A DNA stretch of 64,000 nt from assembly GCA_902788365.1 (NCBI GenBank), contig CADAJN010000002.1, positions 1 through 64,000 on the forward strand, given 5' to 3'. A program made the translations under genes and the position numbers. This document shows, one piece after another, positions 1 through 9,549 of this stretch; the first letter of the stretch is position 1, and every line of letters starts with the position of its first letter. The notes beneath the pieces are model-generated. The model worked only from the letters and a program-made list of their open reading frames with translations. It had not been told where the DNA came from and searched no databases. The stretch comes from an uncultured Pseudomonadota bacterium (lineage in GTDB: Bacteria; Pseudomonadota; Alphaproteobacteria; RF32; CAG-239).

Positions 1-60
1 CCTCTTATCGCCTATGGTACTTTGTCTTAAGACACGGGAGAGTCGGTAGCTGCCAGTTCT
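1..60 (+). rRNA. rrf: 5S rRNA, 3' part (cut by the window start)
   Basis: The first ~60 bases match the 3' half of an alphaproteobacterial 5S rRNA. They contain GCCTATGGTACT, a short stem around GTCTTAAGAC, then GGGAGAGTCGGT and the closing arm GCTGCCAG. The 5' half lies upstream of the window. The exact 3' end (about base 57-62) is estimated. A terminator follows at 102-134, so this is the end of an rRNA operon on the plus strand. Confidence 0.85.
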
Positions 61-101
61 TCTGATTACTACTCCTTGTTTATTGTTTTATTTTTATAGG
101 A

Positions 102-134
102 AAAAAGCCTCACCGATTAAGGTGAGGTTTTTGT
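102..134 (+). terminator. Rho-independent terminator of the rRNA operon
   Basis: A 7-bp stem, CCTCACC (108-114) with GGTGAGG (121-127), has a 6-base loop and is followed by a T-rich tail. It lies directly downstream of the 5S rRNA end. Confidence 0.8.
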
Positions 135-144
135 TGTCTACATA

Positions 145-186
145 CAAAAAAATATCCCTCTTATCCGATAGATAAGGGGGATATAA
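145..186 (-). terminator. Terminator of the 226-1179 gene
   Basis: Arms 152-165 and 171-184 form a ~14-bp stem with a 5-base loop. Read on the minus strand it is followed by a run of seven T, fitting the end of the minus-strand gene that stops at 226. It can also act as a second stop for the converging rRNA transcript. Confidence 0.7.
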
Positions 187-225
187 TTTTAAACTATAAG
201 GTTTTCAATCTCAGACTTTTTCTGT

Positions 226-1179
226 TCAACCTTCAACCTTTTCTTCTTTTGTCGGCTCACGATAGAACTCGGCCTGCTTTAAACCGGACGTTGTAATTTC
301 CCACTGAATTCCGGTGCGACGCACATAACCCAAGCGCTCAAAGCGATTAAGTTCGGAAACACCGACGATTTTTTCAGCTTCAAGCCAGTTTCCTTGCTTT
401 TGTTCAGACAAGTAGAGCATACCGTTTTTGGTTTTGAGCACATTTTGCTGATATGCCTCAGGATGCTCTATTTTCATCAAGGCTTGTGCATTTTGGGACC
501 ACTGGATACCTTCTTCCGTTAAGTAATAAATGAGATGGTTATATTTCAGTTTAATAACGGCAATCTCTATTTCCGTCGGAAAGTGGCAACCATACAACGC
601 ATACAGCGTTTCGGCATAAGCAAGGCTCAATCTTCCGTATTTGTTGACGATTTCAAGCGCTTGCGGCACAAAATGGATATATGGCACAACGCGGCAAAAT
701 CTTTGATCCGGACGAGTTTCATCCGTGCCTTGCACAACTCGTAAAACCATTTGCGGATCAAACAGAAGAGCGGGGTTCTGCGGGGTATTAGCGGCAGCAT
801 GACGAACAGCCGTTTGCCATATAATACCAAACAGAAATACAAGCACACCGCTCAATCCGGCCAAAATAACAAATATTCCCGTGCTTTGCGTGTTTTGCAA
901 ATGATATGCCCAAATAATGGCATTCAATGTAATCAAAAACGTGCATAAAAACCAACAGGTGCCGAAAATTCCCCATCTCTCATCAGTCGTATTTTTGGGA
1001 ACCAGACAACTGCTGATAAACACCAGAGCGACACTTCCAAGAAATCCGAAGCCAAGCCAATAAATTGGGCGAGGATCAGGAGCTAAGGCTACATAAAACA
1101 CTCCGATTTGCGCAAAAGTGGCAATAAGCAGCCAAATTTCGTGCCAATACTTTTCGTGAAAAAGCTTAAATTTTTCCAT
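226..1179 (-). CDS. Hypothetical membrane protein with winged-helix-like C-terminal region
   Basis: This is a 317-residue protein that I do not assign to a family. Hydrophobic segments lie at about residues 15-33, 39-58, 73-92 and 100-121, so the first third is a four-helix membrane domain. The rest (about 125-317) is soluble. Near the end (about 270-305) it carries the pattern RLGYVRRTG followed by WEITTSGL, which looks like the wing of a winged-helix fold. A membrane-anchored regulator or scaffold is possible but unproven. The ATG at 1179 has no clear Shine-Dalgarno sequence. It converges on the rRNA operon and has its own terminator. Confidence 0.6.
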   Translation of the reverse strand: MEKFKLFHEKYWHEIWLLIATFAQIGVFYVALAPDPRPIYWLGFGFLGSVALVFISSCLVPKNTTDERWGIFGTCWFLCTFLITLNAIIWAYHLQNTQSTGIFVILAGLSGVLVFLFGIIWQTAVRHAAANTPQNPALLFDPQMVLRVVQGTDETRPDQRFCRVVPYIHFVPQALEIVNKYGRLSLAYAETLYALYGCHFPTEIEIAVIKLKYNHLIYYLTEEGIQWSQNAQALMKIEHPEAYQQNVLKTKNGMLYLSEQKQGNWLEAEKIVGVSELNRFERLGYVRRTGIQWEITTSGLKQAEFYREPTKEEKVEG

Positions 1180-1340
1180 AATTGTAAGACATTAAAAATT
1201 AACATATAATTATAAGTTCACTGGTTACAACTTAAGAAAAATCAGCATTAAAGTCAACAAAAATGTATTGGTATAGCTTCTGCCTTAATCAAAAATAAAT
1301 CTTTTGCAGCTATACTGAAGTATAAAAATGGAGTTATAGC

Positions 1341-2216
1341 GTGAAAAAGATTTTAGGCACATTTTTGATGGTGTTTTTGTTAAGCGGGTGCGCCGGTATG
1401 AACTGGTTTAACGGCTGGGGTTCAAGCTCGGTTGTTGTGCGCAAAGGTGATACGCTATATAGTATTTCGCGCCGCTATAATGTGCCGATTAAAGATATGA
1501 TTAACGCTAACCGCTTGCGGCCGCCATACACGCTTTATGTGGGGCAAAAATTGCGATTGCCGACCAAGCAATATCATATTGTGCGCCGCGGTGAAAGTTT
1601 ATATGGCATTGCGCGGCAATACAATGTGGATGTGACGAGTTTGAGCCGTGTGAATAACCTACAAACACCGTATTCTCTGTCGCCGGGGCAGAAATTGCTC
1701 TTACCGGCTTCGGTGTCTTCGGCGGCCGGTTCTGCAACGGCTGCATCGTCAAAGGCAACGGCAAACGCCGCTCAAAACACATCAAAACAAACATCGTATC
1801 AACGACCGGCAGAGAGTTACACACCGCCGGCATCAACCCGCAAAACCAAGTTTATGTGGCCGGTAAACGGCACGGTTGTTTCCGGTTTCGGTAATTTGGG
1901 CAGCGGACGCAAAAACGATGGCATTAACATTAAGGCGGCGCTCGGCACAGCGGTAAAAGCGGCCGATTCCGGCACGGTGGCTTATGCCGGTAATGAGCTG
2001 AAGGGTTTCGGTAATTTGATTTTAATCAAGCATTCGGACGGTTGGATTACGGCCTATGCGCATTGTGACCGGTTATTTGTGAAGAAAGGTCAGAAAGTGG
2101 CGCGGGGAGAAAAAATCGCTACGGTCGGCAGTTCCGGCAGTGTTACCACGCCGCAGCTGCATTTTGAGGTGCGCGCCGGCAAAAAAGCCGTTAATCCGCG
2201 CAGCTATTTACCATAA
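1341..2216 (+). CDS. nlpD: NlpD-like lipoprotein with two LysM repeats and a degenerate LytM domain
   Basis: The predicted 291-residue lipoprotein has a short signal peptide ending in the lipobox LLSGC (Cys about 17). Two LysM peptidoglycan-binding repeats follow (about 31-75 and 77-121), then an Ala/Thr/Ser-rich linker and a C-terminal LytM/M23 fold (about 170-291). Zinc ligands of active M23 enzymes are altered: the first His-Asp region reads NDGINI and the final HxH reads QLHFE, although AYAH is kept. This matches NlpD/EnvC-type activators, which switch on cell-wall amidases during division rather than cutting peptidoglycan themselves. The start is GTG at 1341, with GGAG eight bases upstream. 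It appears monocistronic. Confidence 0.85.
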   Translation: MKKILGTFLMVFLLSGCAGMNWFNGWGSSSVVVRKGDTLYSISRRYNVPIKDMINANRLRPPYTLYVGQKLRLPTKQYHIVRRGESLYGIARQYNVDVTSLSRVNNLQTPYSLSPGQKLLLPASVSSAAGSATAASSKATANAAQNTSKQTSYQRPAESYTPPASTRKTKFMWPVNGTVVSGFGNLGSGRKNDGINIKAALGTAVKAADSGTVAYAGNELKGFGNLILIKHSDGWITAYAHCDRLFVKKGQKVARGEKIATVGSSGSVTTPQLHFEVRAGKKAVNPRSYLP

Positions 2217-2224
2217 AATTTTAT

Positions 2225-2320
2225 CAATTTCGCACAAAGTGCGGCAACTGAGCCGGATTTCCGAACTGAAGTTCGGAAATTATTACGTCGTGCTTTTAGC
2301 ACTCCTCATAATGACAAGGC
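2225..2320. repeat. Modular palindromic intergenic repeat, copy 1
   Basis: This non-coding stretch is built from short inverted repeats: GCACAAAGTGC, CCGAACTGAAGTTCGG and GTGCTTTTAGCAC. It ends in CTCCTCATAATGACA. On the minus strand it reads GTCATTATGAGGAG, hairpin, GACGTAATAAT, hairpin, CCGCACTTTGTGCG. The same order of modules occurs at about 27060-27200, so this is a dispersed element. A short open frame across 2140-2454 is an artefact of this region. Confidence 0.65.
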
Positions 2321-2619
2321 TTTATTTAATAAAAAACCACCTTAAATTCCTTCAAGGTGGGAGTTCAAAGCTGCCAAAAGATAAACAGTCCGGTGTATTC
2401 TATATATTTCACCGGCTCCCCAAAAGGGAGTTTTTTTCTTTTGCGGAGCTTTGATACTCCGCCGGCGGTCTCCCGTCGGCAAAAATTATATTAAGGCAAA
2501 TATGCCATAATGCAAGTAAGAAAGAATCTAAAAAGCCGTTAATAAGTCAAAAAATTAGTTTTTTCTCTTGCATTTATGGTATAAAAATACCTACATAATA
2601 GCAGTAAAAGGAGAATGAA
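2321..2619. other. Non-coding spacer between nlpD and yajC
   Basis: Besides the repeat and a terminator at 2415-2438, this spacer has a CCACCTT/AAGGTGG inverted repeat (about 2337-2360) and a GC-rich GCCGGCGG/CCCGTCGGC hairpin (about 2461-2480). The last 100 bases are AT-rich and probably hold the yajC promoter, which I cannot define with confidence. No gene is seen. Confidence 0.5.
2415..2438 (+). terminator. Probable Rho-independent terminator
   Basis: Stem CTCCC (2416-2420) with GGGAG (2426-2430) has a loop of CAAAA and is followed by seven T. The stem is short. It probably ends the nlpD transcript. Confidence 0.55.
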
Positions 2620-2988
2620 ATGTTTATTACTGATGCTTATGCCGCAGCGCCGGCAATGATTGAAAGCGGCTCATTGGCCGGCACATTGATGCAATTGGCG
2701 CTGATTTTACTGATTTTTTATTTTTTACTGATCCGACCGATGAAAAAGCGTGAACAGGCACATAATGCTATGGTTGAGGCCTTAAAAATCGGCGATAAAG
2801 TGCTGACGAACGGTGGAATTTACGGCACGGTGGCAAAAATTGACGGTCTGAAAATTTCGCTGGAAGTGGCGCCTGATGTGAATATCGTTTTTGACCGCAT
2901 GGCCATCAGCGCCGTTTTGCCGGCAGAAGAGAAAAAGTCGGTGGCAAAATCTAAAAAAACAAACAACAAAAACAAAGGAACAAAATAA
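2620..2988 (+). CDS. yajC: Preprotein translocase subunit YajC
   Basis: This 122-residue protein has one membrane helix (about 24-42) followed by LIRPMKKREQ and a small cytoplasmic domain containing GDKVLTNGGIYGTV, which is typical of YajC. The C-terminus is Lys-rich. YajC binds SecDF and supports protein export through SecYEG. The ATG has GGAG five bases upstream. Its TAA overlaps the ATG of secD by one base, so the two are translationally coupled in a yajC-secD-secF operon. Confidence 0.92.
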   Translation: MFITDAYAAAPAMIESGSLAGTLMQLALILLIFYFLLIRPMKKREQAHNAMVEALKIGDKVLTNGGIYGTVAKIDGLKISLEVAPDVNIVFDRMAISAVLPAEEKKSVAKSKKTNNKNKGTK

Positions 2989-4538
2989 TGTATAAATTAT
3001 CACTGCAACGAATTTTGATAATTATCGCCATTTGTTTGGTCGGTGTGTTTTTTGCCGTGCCGAATGTGGTGTCGGATAAAACAAAGTTGCCGAAGTGGTG
3101 GCAACCGGTTAATCTGGGTTTGGATTTGCAAGGCGGCTCCAGTTTGCTGCTGCAAGTGAAAATGGACGATGTATTGAAAGAAAAGATGGCCACGCTTGAA
3201 GATGTGGCTCGTCAGGAATTGCGCAAATTGAAAGTGCGCTATCAGGATTTGAGCTCAAGCAAAGACGGCGTAACGGTTAAAATTGCCGATTATTTGGCGC
3301 GTGACAAAGCCAGAGAAGCATTTCGCAAAATGGACGAAGGGCTGGAAACGGTTGATGGTGAAGACGGTAGCGGCTTGATTACCGTTAGATACAGCGAGCC
3401 GGCGATGGCGCAATTAAAAGCACGCGTGATTGACCAATCGGTGGGTATTGTGCGTCGCCGTATTGACGAACTGGGGACCAAAGAGCCGATTGTGCAAGGG
3501 CAAGGTTCTGACCGTATTTTGGTGCAATTACCGGGGGTGCAAAATCCGGAAAGCGTGAAAATTTTGCTTGGTAAAACCGCAAAAATGTCATTTCATTTAG
3601 TAGATGAAAGCACAACTTTAGCGCAAGCGCGTCGCGGTAAAATCAGCAAAACATCGCGCGTGATGAGCGGCTCGGAAGGCGAACAATATGTGGTGATTAA
3701 GCGTCCGGTGGTTGATGGCGCCAGTTTGTCTGATGCGCGCGTTTCGTTTGAAAACGGTCAACCGGTGGTCAGCTTTCGCTTTGATACGGCCGGCGGTCGC
3801 AAATTTGCCGAAGTAACCAGCAATCATGTGGGTGAAAGATTGGCGATTGTGCTTGATAACGAAGTGATTTCGGCGCCGAATATTAACGGGCCGATTACCG
3901 GCGGCAGCGGTATTATTACCGGCAATTTTACCACCAAATCGGCTAATGATTTGGCGCTTTTGATGCGTTCCGGTGCGTTGCCGGCGCCGCTTGAAGTCAT
4001 GGAAGAACGCACGGTTGGCGCTGGTTTGGGCGCAGATTCAATTCACGATGGTGTGATTGCCGCAATTGTCGGTTTTGTGGCAATTATTGTCTTTATGTTA
4101 TTGGCATATGGTTTGTTTGGTGCCATGGTAGACATTACGCTGTTTTTGAATTTGGCAATTATGCTTGGCGTGATGAGTTTTATCGGCACCACTCTAACCC
4201 TTCCGGGTATTGCCGGTATTATCTTAACCATCGGTATGGCGGTTGATGCCAACATTTTGATTTTTGAACGCATCAGAGAAGAAGTAAATCACGGACGCTC
4301 AATTCGCGATGCCATAACCGTCGGTTTTACTGAGGCTTATCGCACAATTGTGGATTCAAACTTAACCACATTGGTGGCCGGCGCGGTGCTGTTCTACTTT
4401 GGCAGTGGGCCGGTGCGCGGCTTTGCCGTAACATTAACGATTGGTATTTTGACATCTATGTTTACGTCGGTGACGGTCAGCCGCTTAATGGTGGAAGCAT
4501 GGATGGCAAAAGTTAAACCGACAAAATTGCCGTTATAA
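2988..4538 (+). CDS. secD: Protein translocase subunit SecD
   Basis: The 516-residue inner-membrane protein uses the proton-motive force to complete Sec-dependent protein export. It has an N-terminal membrane helix (about 7-25), the conserved GLDLQGG motif at about residue 43, a large periplasmic domain, and six helices in the last ~200 residues. The RND-type GMAVDANILIFERIREE motif lies near 418-437. It shares a one-base overlap with yajC and is followed 19 bases later by secF. Confidence 0.95.
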   Translation: MYKLSLQRILIIIAICLVGVFFAVPNVVSDKTKLPKWWQPVNLGLDLQGGSSLLLQVKMDDVLKEKMATLEDVARQELRKLKVRYQDLSSSKDGVTVKIADYLARDKAREAFRKMDEGLETVDGEDGSGLITVRYSEPAMAQLKARVIDQSVGIVRRRIDELGTKEPIVQGQGSDRILVQLPGVQNPESVKILLGKTAKMSFHLVDESTTLAQARRGKISKTSRVMSGSEGEQYVVIKRPVVDGASLSDARVSFENGQPVVSFRFDTAGGRKFAEVTSNHVGERLAIVLDNEVISAPNINGPITGGSGIITGNFTTKSANDLALLMRSGALPAPLEVMEERTVGAGLGADSIHDGVIAAIVGFVAIIVFMLLAYGLFGAMVDITLFLNLAIMLGVMSFIGTTLTLPGIAGIILTIGMAVDANILIFERIREEVNHGRSIRDAITVGFTEAYRTIVDSNLTTLVAGAVLFYFGSGPVRGFAVTLTIGILTSMFTSVTVSRLMVEAWMAKVKPTKLPL

Positions 4539-4557
4539 AAAGAAAAGGATAAAACAG

Positions 4558-5493
4558 ATGAAAATATTTAGTTGGATTATAAAAGATACAACCTTTGATT
4601 TTTTGAAATTGCGTAAACTGGGATATGCGTTGTCAATTTTGCTGATAGCGGCTTCAGTGGCAAGTATGGCAATAAAAGGTTTTAACTATGGTATTGATTT
4701 TTCCGGCGGCGTGCTGATTGACGTGAAAAGCAAAAACGGTGCGGTTGATGTGGACCAAGTGCGTAAAGATTTGTCGGTGTTAAACCTTGATGAATTGACA
4801 CTACAATCTGTCGGCGAAGGTAACGAACAGCTGATGATTAGAGCACAGGCCAATAATGCCGATGAAGAAAGTCAGCGTATTGCGGTAAACCAAATCAAAG
4901 AAATTTTGGGTAAAGATTTCACCTTTGAGCGTATTGAATCGGTGGGGCCGCAAGTGGGCGAAGAATTAAAACTATCGGGTATTTTGGCTTCGGTTTTTGC
5001 TTGTGTGGCCATCAGTTTATATATTTGGATCCGCTTTGAATGGCGCTTTGCGTTAGGTGCATTGATTGGTCTGTTTCATGATATTTTAATTACGGTCGGC
5101 TTGCTTTCAATGATGCACTTTGAATTTAGTCTGACGACAATTGCCGCTATTTTAACGCTTGCCGGTTATTCGGTGAACGATACGGTGGTGACCTATGACC
5201 GCATCAGAGAAAATTTGCAAAAATATAAGAAAATGCCGCAATACGACTTGCTGAACAAAAGTATTAACGATATTTTCTCACGCACGATTTTGACCAGCTT
5301 AACCACATTATTTGCCTCGTTGGCATTGCTGGTGTTTGGCGGTGATGCACTGCGCAGTTTTGCCTTTGTAATTACGGCCGGTGTAATTGTCGGAACATAT
5401 TCTTCAATTTATGTTTCGGTGGCTATTTTGAACTTCTTTGATTTACGCAAAGTTGCACGTGAAGAAGAAGTTAATCCGTTCGGTAATGTATAA
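4558..5493 (+). CDS. secF: Protein translocase subunit SecF
   Basis: The 311-residue partner of SecD has a first helix at about 20-40 followed by NYGIDFSGG, the standard SecF signature. A short periplasmic domain follows, then five membrane helices with AGYSVNDTVVTYDRIREN at about 201-218. An AAGGAT ribosome site precedes the ATG. It is the last gene of the yajC-secD-secF operon and is closed by a terminator at 5510-5552. Confidence 0.95.
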   Translation: MKIFSWIIKDTTFDFLKLRKLGYALSILLIAASVASMAIKGFNYGIDFSGGVLIDVKSKNGAVDVDQVRKDLSVLNLDELTLQSVGEGNEQLMIRAQANNADEESQRIAVNQIKEILGKDFTFERIESVGPQVGEELKLSGILASVFACVAISLYIWIRFEWRFALGALIGLFHDILITVGLLSMMHFEFSLTTIAAILTLAGYSVNDTVVTYDRIRENLQKYKKMPQYDLLNKSINDIFSRTILTSLTTLFASLALLVFGGDALRSFAFVITAGVIVGTYSSIYVSVAILNFFDLRKVAREEEVNPFGNV

Positions 5494-5509
5494 AACGGAT
5501 TGATTTTCC

Positions 5510-5552
5510 TAAAAAATCCTGTCGGGGCTGTCGTTTCGGCGGGATTTTTTTT
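5510..5552 (+). terminator. Terminator after secF
   Basis: The inverted repeat AATCCTGTCG / CGGCGGGATT (with G-U pairs) is flanked by A and T runs, ending in eight T at about 5545-5552. It closes the yajC-secDF operon. Confidence 0.7.
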
Positions 5553-5626
5553 GTAACAATTAAAATAAATGCTTTGCTTTTTACTATGACGTATTTTACA
5601 ATAAAATCAATATGCGGGAGATGAAA

Positions 5627-7087
5627 ATGTTGACATTTAATGTGCAAAATAAGCGACTGAATCTGCTGTTATGCAGTATAATAGGCATAAACGTATTATT
5701 TGTGTTATGGACGTTATTTTATTCGGCAATTATTGTTTGTGATGACATAGAACACTTACGTGCAGCCTATTTTGTCAGCATCGGAGATGTGCCGTATCGC
5801 GATTTTTTTGAACATCATCACCCGCTGTTGTGGTATGTTTTATGGCCGTTGATTAAGGTTTTGCCGCATAGCACCATTTGGAGCATATATATCGGACGCG
5901 CACTGAGCTTGCTGGTTTCGTTTGGCACCGGATATTATTTTTATCAGATTATGCGGCGTTTTATTGGTGGAAAAACAGTGGCGTTGTTGGCGATTGTGCT
6001 TTATTTTGCCAGTATGCCGGCATGGTATTCACTAATTAACATTAAGCCCGATATTTATATGCGTTTTTTTTATTTTATGGGCTTGTATTACCTGTTTTTG
6101 TATTTCCGCTATCAGAAACGGCGCGATTTATGTGCATGCGGAGTGGCATGGGTTATCGGTTTTTTGTTTTTGCAGACCATCACGTTGGATATTTTGCCAC
6201 TGGTTTTGCCTGTGGGGTGGTTTATATGTAGAAAAAAATATGTGATTAAAGATTTTGCCATTGCGGCAATTCTACCGCTGTTGCTACTGACAGTTTTTTG
6301 CGGTGTATTGTTTTATGCTAATGCATGGGGACAATATTTTGAGCTTAACTGGGATTTTAACAGCAAAATGACAGTATTTTTGCACCGAATTTCACAAAGT
6401 AAATATTTGATTTTGTTTGCGGATATTATTTTTTTGGCTTTGGCCGGTTGCATATATTATCTTAAAACGACGCCAAAGATAAATATTTATAGAATGGCAC
6501 TGATACTTTTGTTTTTCAGTGAATTGCTGCAACGCATATTCTGGGTTTCAATCTTAAGCCAGTATTTTGTAATGTTGTTTGCTTTTGCCGCCATGATTAC
6601 GGCACCAATGATTTATAAAATAGGTCAAAAAAATCCTCTTCCGACTTATAGTGCCGTTGCAATTTTTGTAGTATTGCACATTATTCTTAACGAACTGAGC
6701 CTATTCAAATATTCTTTTTCCAAACAGCCGTTTTATTATTTAGAAACCAGACAAGTGCCGCTGGAGCAAACTTACGGTTTAGATTGCGGCATTTATCAGC
6801 CGCGTAAGACATATTATTGGATGATGATAGATATGGAAACACTGCATAATTTATATTATAATCGCTTTCCAGACTATCGGCTGACAGATTTTGTTCATGA
6901 TGAGCAGATTCGTTTTTATTGTCTCTCTCAAGGAATGGATAAATATGCTCAATTTGAGCAACAAGTGAAAACATTGCTTCCTTTAACCGATTTGCAACGG
7001 CAAATTTTGCAGCGCCATATATTCAGTGAAGATTTTCATCAAACATTTCAGCCGATAAGCATAAGATTGTATCAAAGACAAGAATAA
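5627..7087 (+). CDS. GT-C fold glycosyltransferase (GT39/PMT-like membrane protein)
   Basis: This polytopic membrane protein of 486 residues has about eleven hydrophobic segments. The first periplasmic loop carries CDDIEHLRAAYF, then GDVPYRDFFEHHHPLLWY. This is the acidic motif pattern of GT-C glycosyltransferases (ArnT/PMT_2/GT39), which use polyprenyl-phosphate sugars. A soluble C-terminal region of ~150 residues follows. The substrate is unknown. Three in-frame ATGs occur (5612, 5621, 5627). I chose 5627 because GGGAG ends six bases before it. It converges on the TPR gene at 7098. Confidence 0.65.
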   Translation: MLTFNVQNKRLNLLLCSIIGINVLFVLWTLFYSAIIVCDDIEHLRAAYFVSIGDVPYRDFFEHHHPLLWYVLWPLIKVLPHSTIWSIYIGRALSLLVSFGTGYYFYQIMRRFIGGKTVALLAIVLYFASMPAWYSLINIKPDIYMRFFYFMGLYYLFLYFRYQKRRDLCACGVAWVIGFLFLQTITLDILPLVLPVGWFICRKKYVIKDFAIAAILPLLLLTVFCGVLFYANAWGQYFELNWDFNSKMTVFLHRISQSKYLILFADIIFLALAGCIYYLKTTPKINIYRMALILLFFSELLQRIFWVSILSQYFVMLFAFAAMITAPMIYKIGQKNPLPTYSAVAIFVVLHIILNELSLFKYSFSKQPFYYLETRQVPLEQTYGLDCGIYQPRKTYYWMMIDMETLHNLYYNRFPDYRLTDFVHDEQIRFYCLSQGMDKYAQFEQQVKTLLPLTDLQRQILQRHIFSEDFHQTFQPISIRLYQRQE

Positions 7088-7097
7088 AGCATAAATT

Positions 7098-8423
7098 CTA
7101 ATCAATCCAATCGTTAATTTTTGCTAGGAGTGTTTTGGCAGAAACAAGTGCGGTCTTAGCGTTTAGCAATTCATAAATTTTAATGGCCGAATTAAAATAG
7201 TTGCGCGCTTCCAGCATAAATTTTTCATCTTCATCATGTTTGCCGAGCAAATAATAAATTTTGCCGATTTTTTCTTGCACTTGAGCCCACTCCATCGGAT
7301 GGGTATTTTGCTCATAAATTTGTTGTTGATTGCGGTAACAATCAATGGCCAGCTGCATAATGGTATTGCTGTGAGTGGTCAAACCGAGTGAAGCCAAATA
7401 ATAACCGAGCAAACCTTCAATATGGCACCACGATTGCGGAAATTGCGCCAGCGAATAGACCTTTTCGGTTTCGCGCAATTGCGATACGGCATCGCGCAGA
7501 GCTTGCATATCAAGCGTATGTTTCCAATATTGATGATTGAGTTGTGCCAAATGATAAGAAATCAGGCCGTAATCATAAGGATAATTGCGGTTTAGATATT
7601 TGCGCGCCGTTTGATAATGCGCCAACGATTTTTTTAAATAGTCAAACTTGTTCGGCAATTCCGATTGATAGGCGGCTTCATAAAGTTGGCCGAGATTGTT
7701 ATATATGCAACCGTAATAAACCGGTAGACGCATATATTGGCGGCTTTGCAGCGCTTCATTAAACAAAGTCTCAATAATTTTGATATCTTTGGCAGTTAGA
7801 CCTGCGGCAATGGCGCTGGTAAGATAAATTTTACCGAGCATATTCATGATATAGGGCATAAATTCGCGTGAAAAATCTTTTGGCGTGGTGTCTGCCGACA
7901 GTGTTTCCAAAAGTTCTTGCAGGATTTTCGGTTGGTGGTGCTTCTGGTCGTTGGTAACCGGCACAATTGCCGCGGTGATTATGCCGAATATCAATATTAA
8001 AAGCGATTCGGAAAAGTTTTCCGGTGCGGCAAAATAGCTGAGAGGCACAAATAAACTGTCTAATAACGAAAAAGCCAACCCATTTGGCACGGCATATTGA
8101 TTTTTGACCTGAAAATTAAGGCGAATTTTGCCGTCTTCCTCATAACCCCAAACCAAAATATCGGCACGAGTGGACTGCAATATTTTATTGCCGTGGTCTA
8201 TAAAGTCATAAAAATTACGCCCCTGCAAGTTCAGAAAACTCTTTGAAAAAGGCTCATTAAAAAAACGCACGTCAAACAAGCGATTGCGTTGCAAAAGCTC
8301 GGCAAAGCGCCAGCCGCAGTTTAGGCTGCATTTGTCTTCAAACGCCACAACCGTGACGCGAAATAAGCCTTCTAAGGTCTTTTGTTCGGGCAAAGCAGAT
8401 TTGAAAATCGGCGTTAATGACAT
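7098..8423 (-). CDS. TPR-repeat protein, hypothetical
   Basis: This 441-residue protein has an N-terminal alpha/beta region (about 15-130) and one hydrophobic segment near 140-160. The C-terminal half (about 200-441) is a run of helical repeats of tetratricopeptide type, e.g. YNNLGQLYEAAY, LAHYQTARKYL and WAQVQEKIGKIYYLLG. The N-terminal part resembles regions found before TPRs in putative stress or assembly proteins, but I cannot name it. Its ATG overlaps the stop of the membrane protein at 8423-9505 by one base, so the two are co-translated and probably work together. Confidence 0.6.
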   Translation of the reverse strand: MSLTPIFKSALPEQKTLEGLFRVTVVAFEDKCSLNCGWRFAELLQRNRLFDVRFFNEPFSKSFLNLQGRNFYDFIDHGNKILQSTRADILVWGYEEDGKIRLNFQVKNQYAVPNGLAFSLLDSLFVPLSYFAAPENFSESLLILIFGIITAAIVPVTNDQKHHQPKILQELLETLSADTTPKDFSREFMPYIMNMLGKIYLTSAIAAGLTAKDIKIIETLFNEALQSRQYMRLPVYYGCIYNNLGQLYEAAYQSELPNKFDYLKKSLAHYQTARKYLNRNYPYDYGLISYHLAQLNHQYWKHTLDMQALRDAVSQLRETEKVYSLAQFPQSWCHIEGLLGYYLASLGLTTHSNTIMQLAIDCYRNQQQIYEQNTHPMEWAQVQEKIGKIYYLLGKHDEDEKFMLEARNYFNSAIKIYELLNAKTALVSAKTLLAKINDWID

Positions 8424-9505
8424 TATTTTTTATCCTTTTGACGCGTTTGGGTTAAAATTTCTTTGGCTTCGGCAATATTTTGCTTTAAATCTTTTACAAA
8501 TTCATGATTGATTTCTTTTAAGGTTTGCGGTTCATTTTCTTGTTTGCCGAGTGCACAATTAAGCCACAAAACAATAGCCAGTGAAATGATAAATAGTGAA
8601 TATTGATTGCTGGAAAACAGTTGAAACCAACCTAAAAATAAATTGACAGTGCAAATTTTCAAGATGTTAAGTGCCAACACATGAAACGAATATTTTGTGC
8701 CGGCCAGATAATAATTGGTATTTTCTTGCAATGAACCGGCGCGCGTTATTGTGAATTTGTGCCAAACGGCAAAAATAAGTTCAGCCCAGAAAACACTGGA
8801 AAAAATAAGGCAGGAAGGAAAAGAATATTCGCCGATATGCATAATCAGCAGATTGAAAATCAAAAATGCCAGAGCTGTGCAAGCGCCGTTATCCATATCA
8901 ATTTTGGCACCGTGAAAATTGATGCTTAAATAAGCAAGCAATGCACCGAGTAATACGGCAGAGCTCAATGCCGTCCACAGCGGAGCGGCACCAAGCCCGC
9001 TCAAAATGCAAAGACCGAATAAGGTCATGGCCGAAGGAATGATGAGCGCTTGCAGGGTGCTGTTCATAATGTAATAAAACAAACAAAAGAGGGTGCCAAA
9101 TAAAATTAAAAGCGTGCGAAAATATATCTCCGGCAATTGCACAAAAGGATTGCCGCCGCCAAGCGGTTGAATATATACTGCAGCCGCTACACAACAAGCA
9201 ACCATGACCGAAAATAGCCACTTGCCGCCTTCAACCAAGGACATTAGATATATGGCGCCGGCTAAAATCAGCGGCAGGCATAACCGTAGCATATTAAGAG
9301 GCTCAATAAAATCGCGGTTGCCGGCAACCAAATAGCCGCCGATTCCGCCGATTGCCGCAAACAACAATATGTAGGGAAACGGTAACATATAGACCTTAAA
9401 GTCAAGGGTTTGCAAATATTTATTGGTTAGCGGTGAATATACGGCAAACATTGCGATAAAGCCGAAAAGCCAAAACAATAAAAATATGATAACAGCAGAA
9501 GTCAT
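8423..9505 (-). CDS. Hypothetical polytopic membrane protein
   Basis: This is a 360-residue protein with about ten hydrophobic helices and a Lys/Glu-rich cytoplasmic tail (about 325-360). There is a mid-protein pair of charged residues, INFHGAKIDMDNG (about 193-205). No family was recognised. The start is well supported by AGGAG seven bases upstream. The first gene of a two-gene unit with the TPR protein, it suggests a membrane partner for that protein. Confidence 0.55.
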   Translation of the reverse strand: MTSAVIIFLLFWLFGFIAMFAVYSPLTNKYLQTLDFKVYMLPFPYILLFAAIGGIGGYLVAGNRDFIEPLNMLRLCLPLILAGAIYLMSLVEGGKWLFSVMVACCVAAAVYIQPLGGGNPFVQLPEIYFRTLLILFGTLFCLFYYIMNSTLQALIIPSAMTLFGLCILSGLGAAPLWTALSSAVLLGALLAYLSINFHGAKIDMDNGACTALAFLIFNLLIMHIGEYSFPSCLIFSSVFWAELIFAVWHKFTITRAGSLQENTNYYLAGTKYSFHVLALNILKICTVNLFLGWFQLFSSNQYSLFIISLAIVLWLNCALGKQENEPQTLKEINHEFVKDLKQNIAEAKEILTQTRQKDKK

Positions 9506-9549
9506 TATAATCTCCTTATTTGATTAAGAAGAATGATAACGTAAAAAGA

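Noticed and set aside
1341..2216. Active M23 endopeptidase
   Set aside because: Zinc-ligand positions are replaced (NDGINI, QLHFE), as in NlpD/EnvC activators.
2140..2454. Open frame of 104 codons over the end of nlpD and the following spacer
   Set aside because: It runs through the end of nlpD in another frame and across the palindromic repeat, and has no ribosome site.
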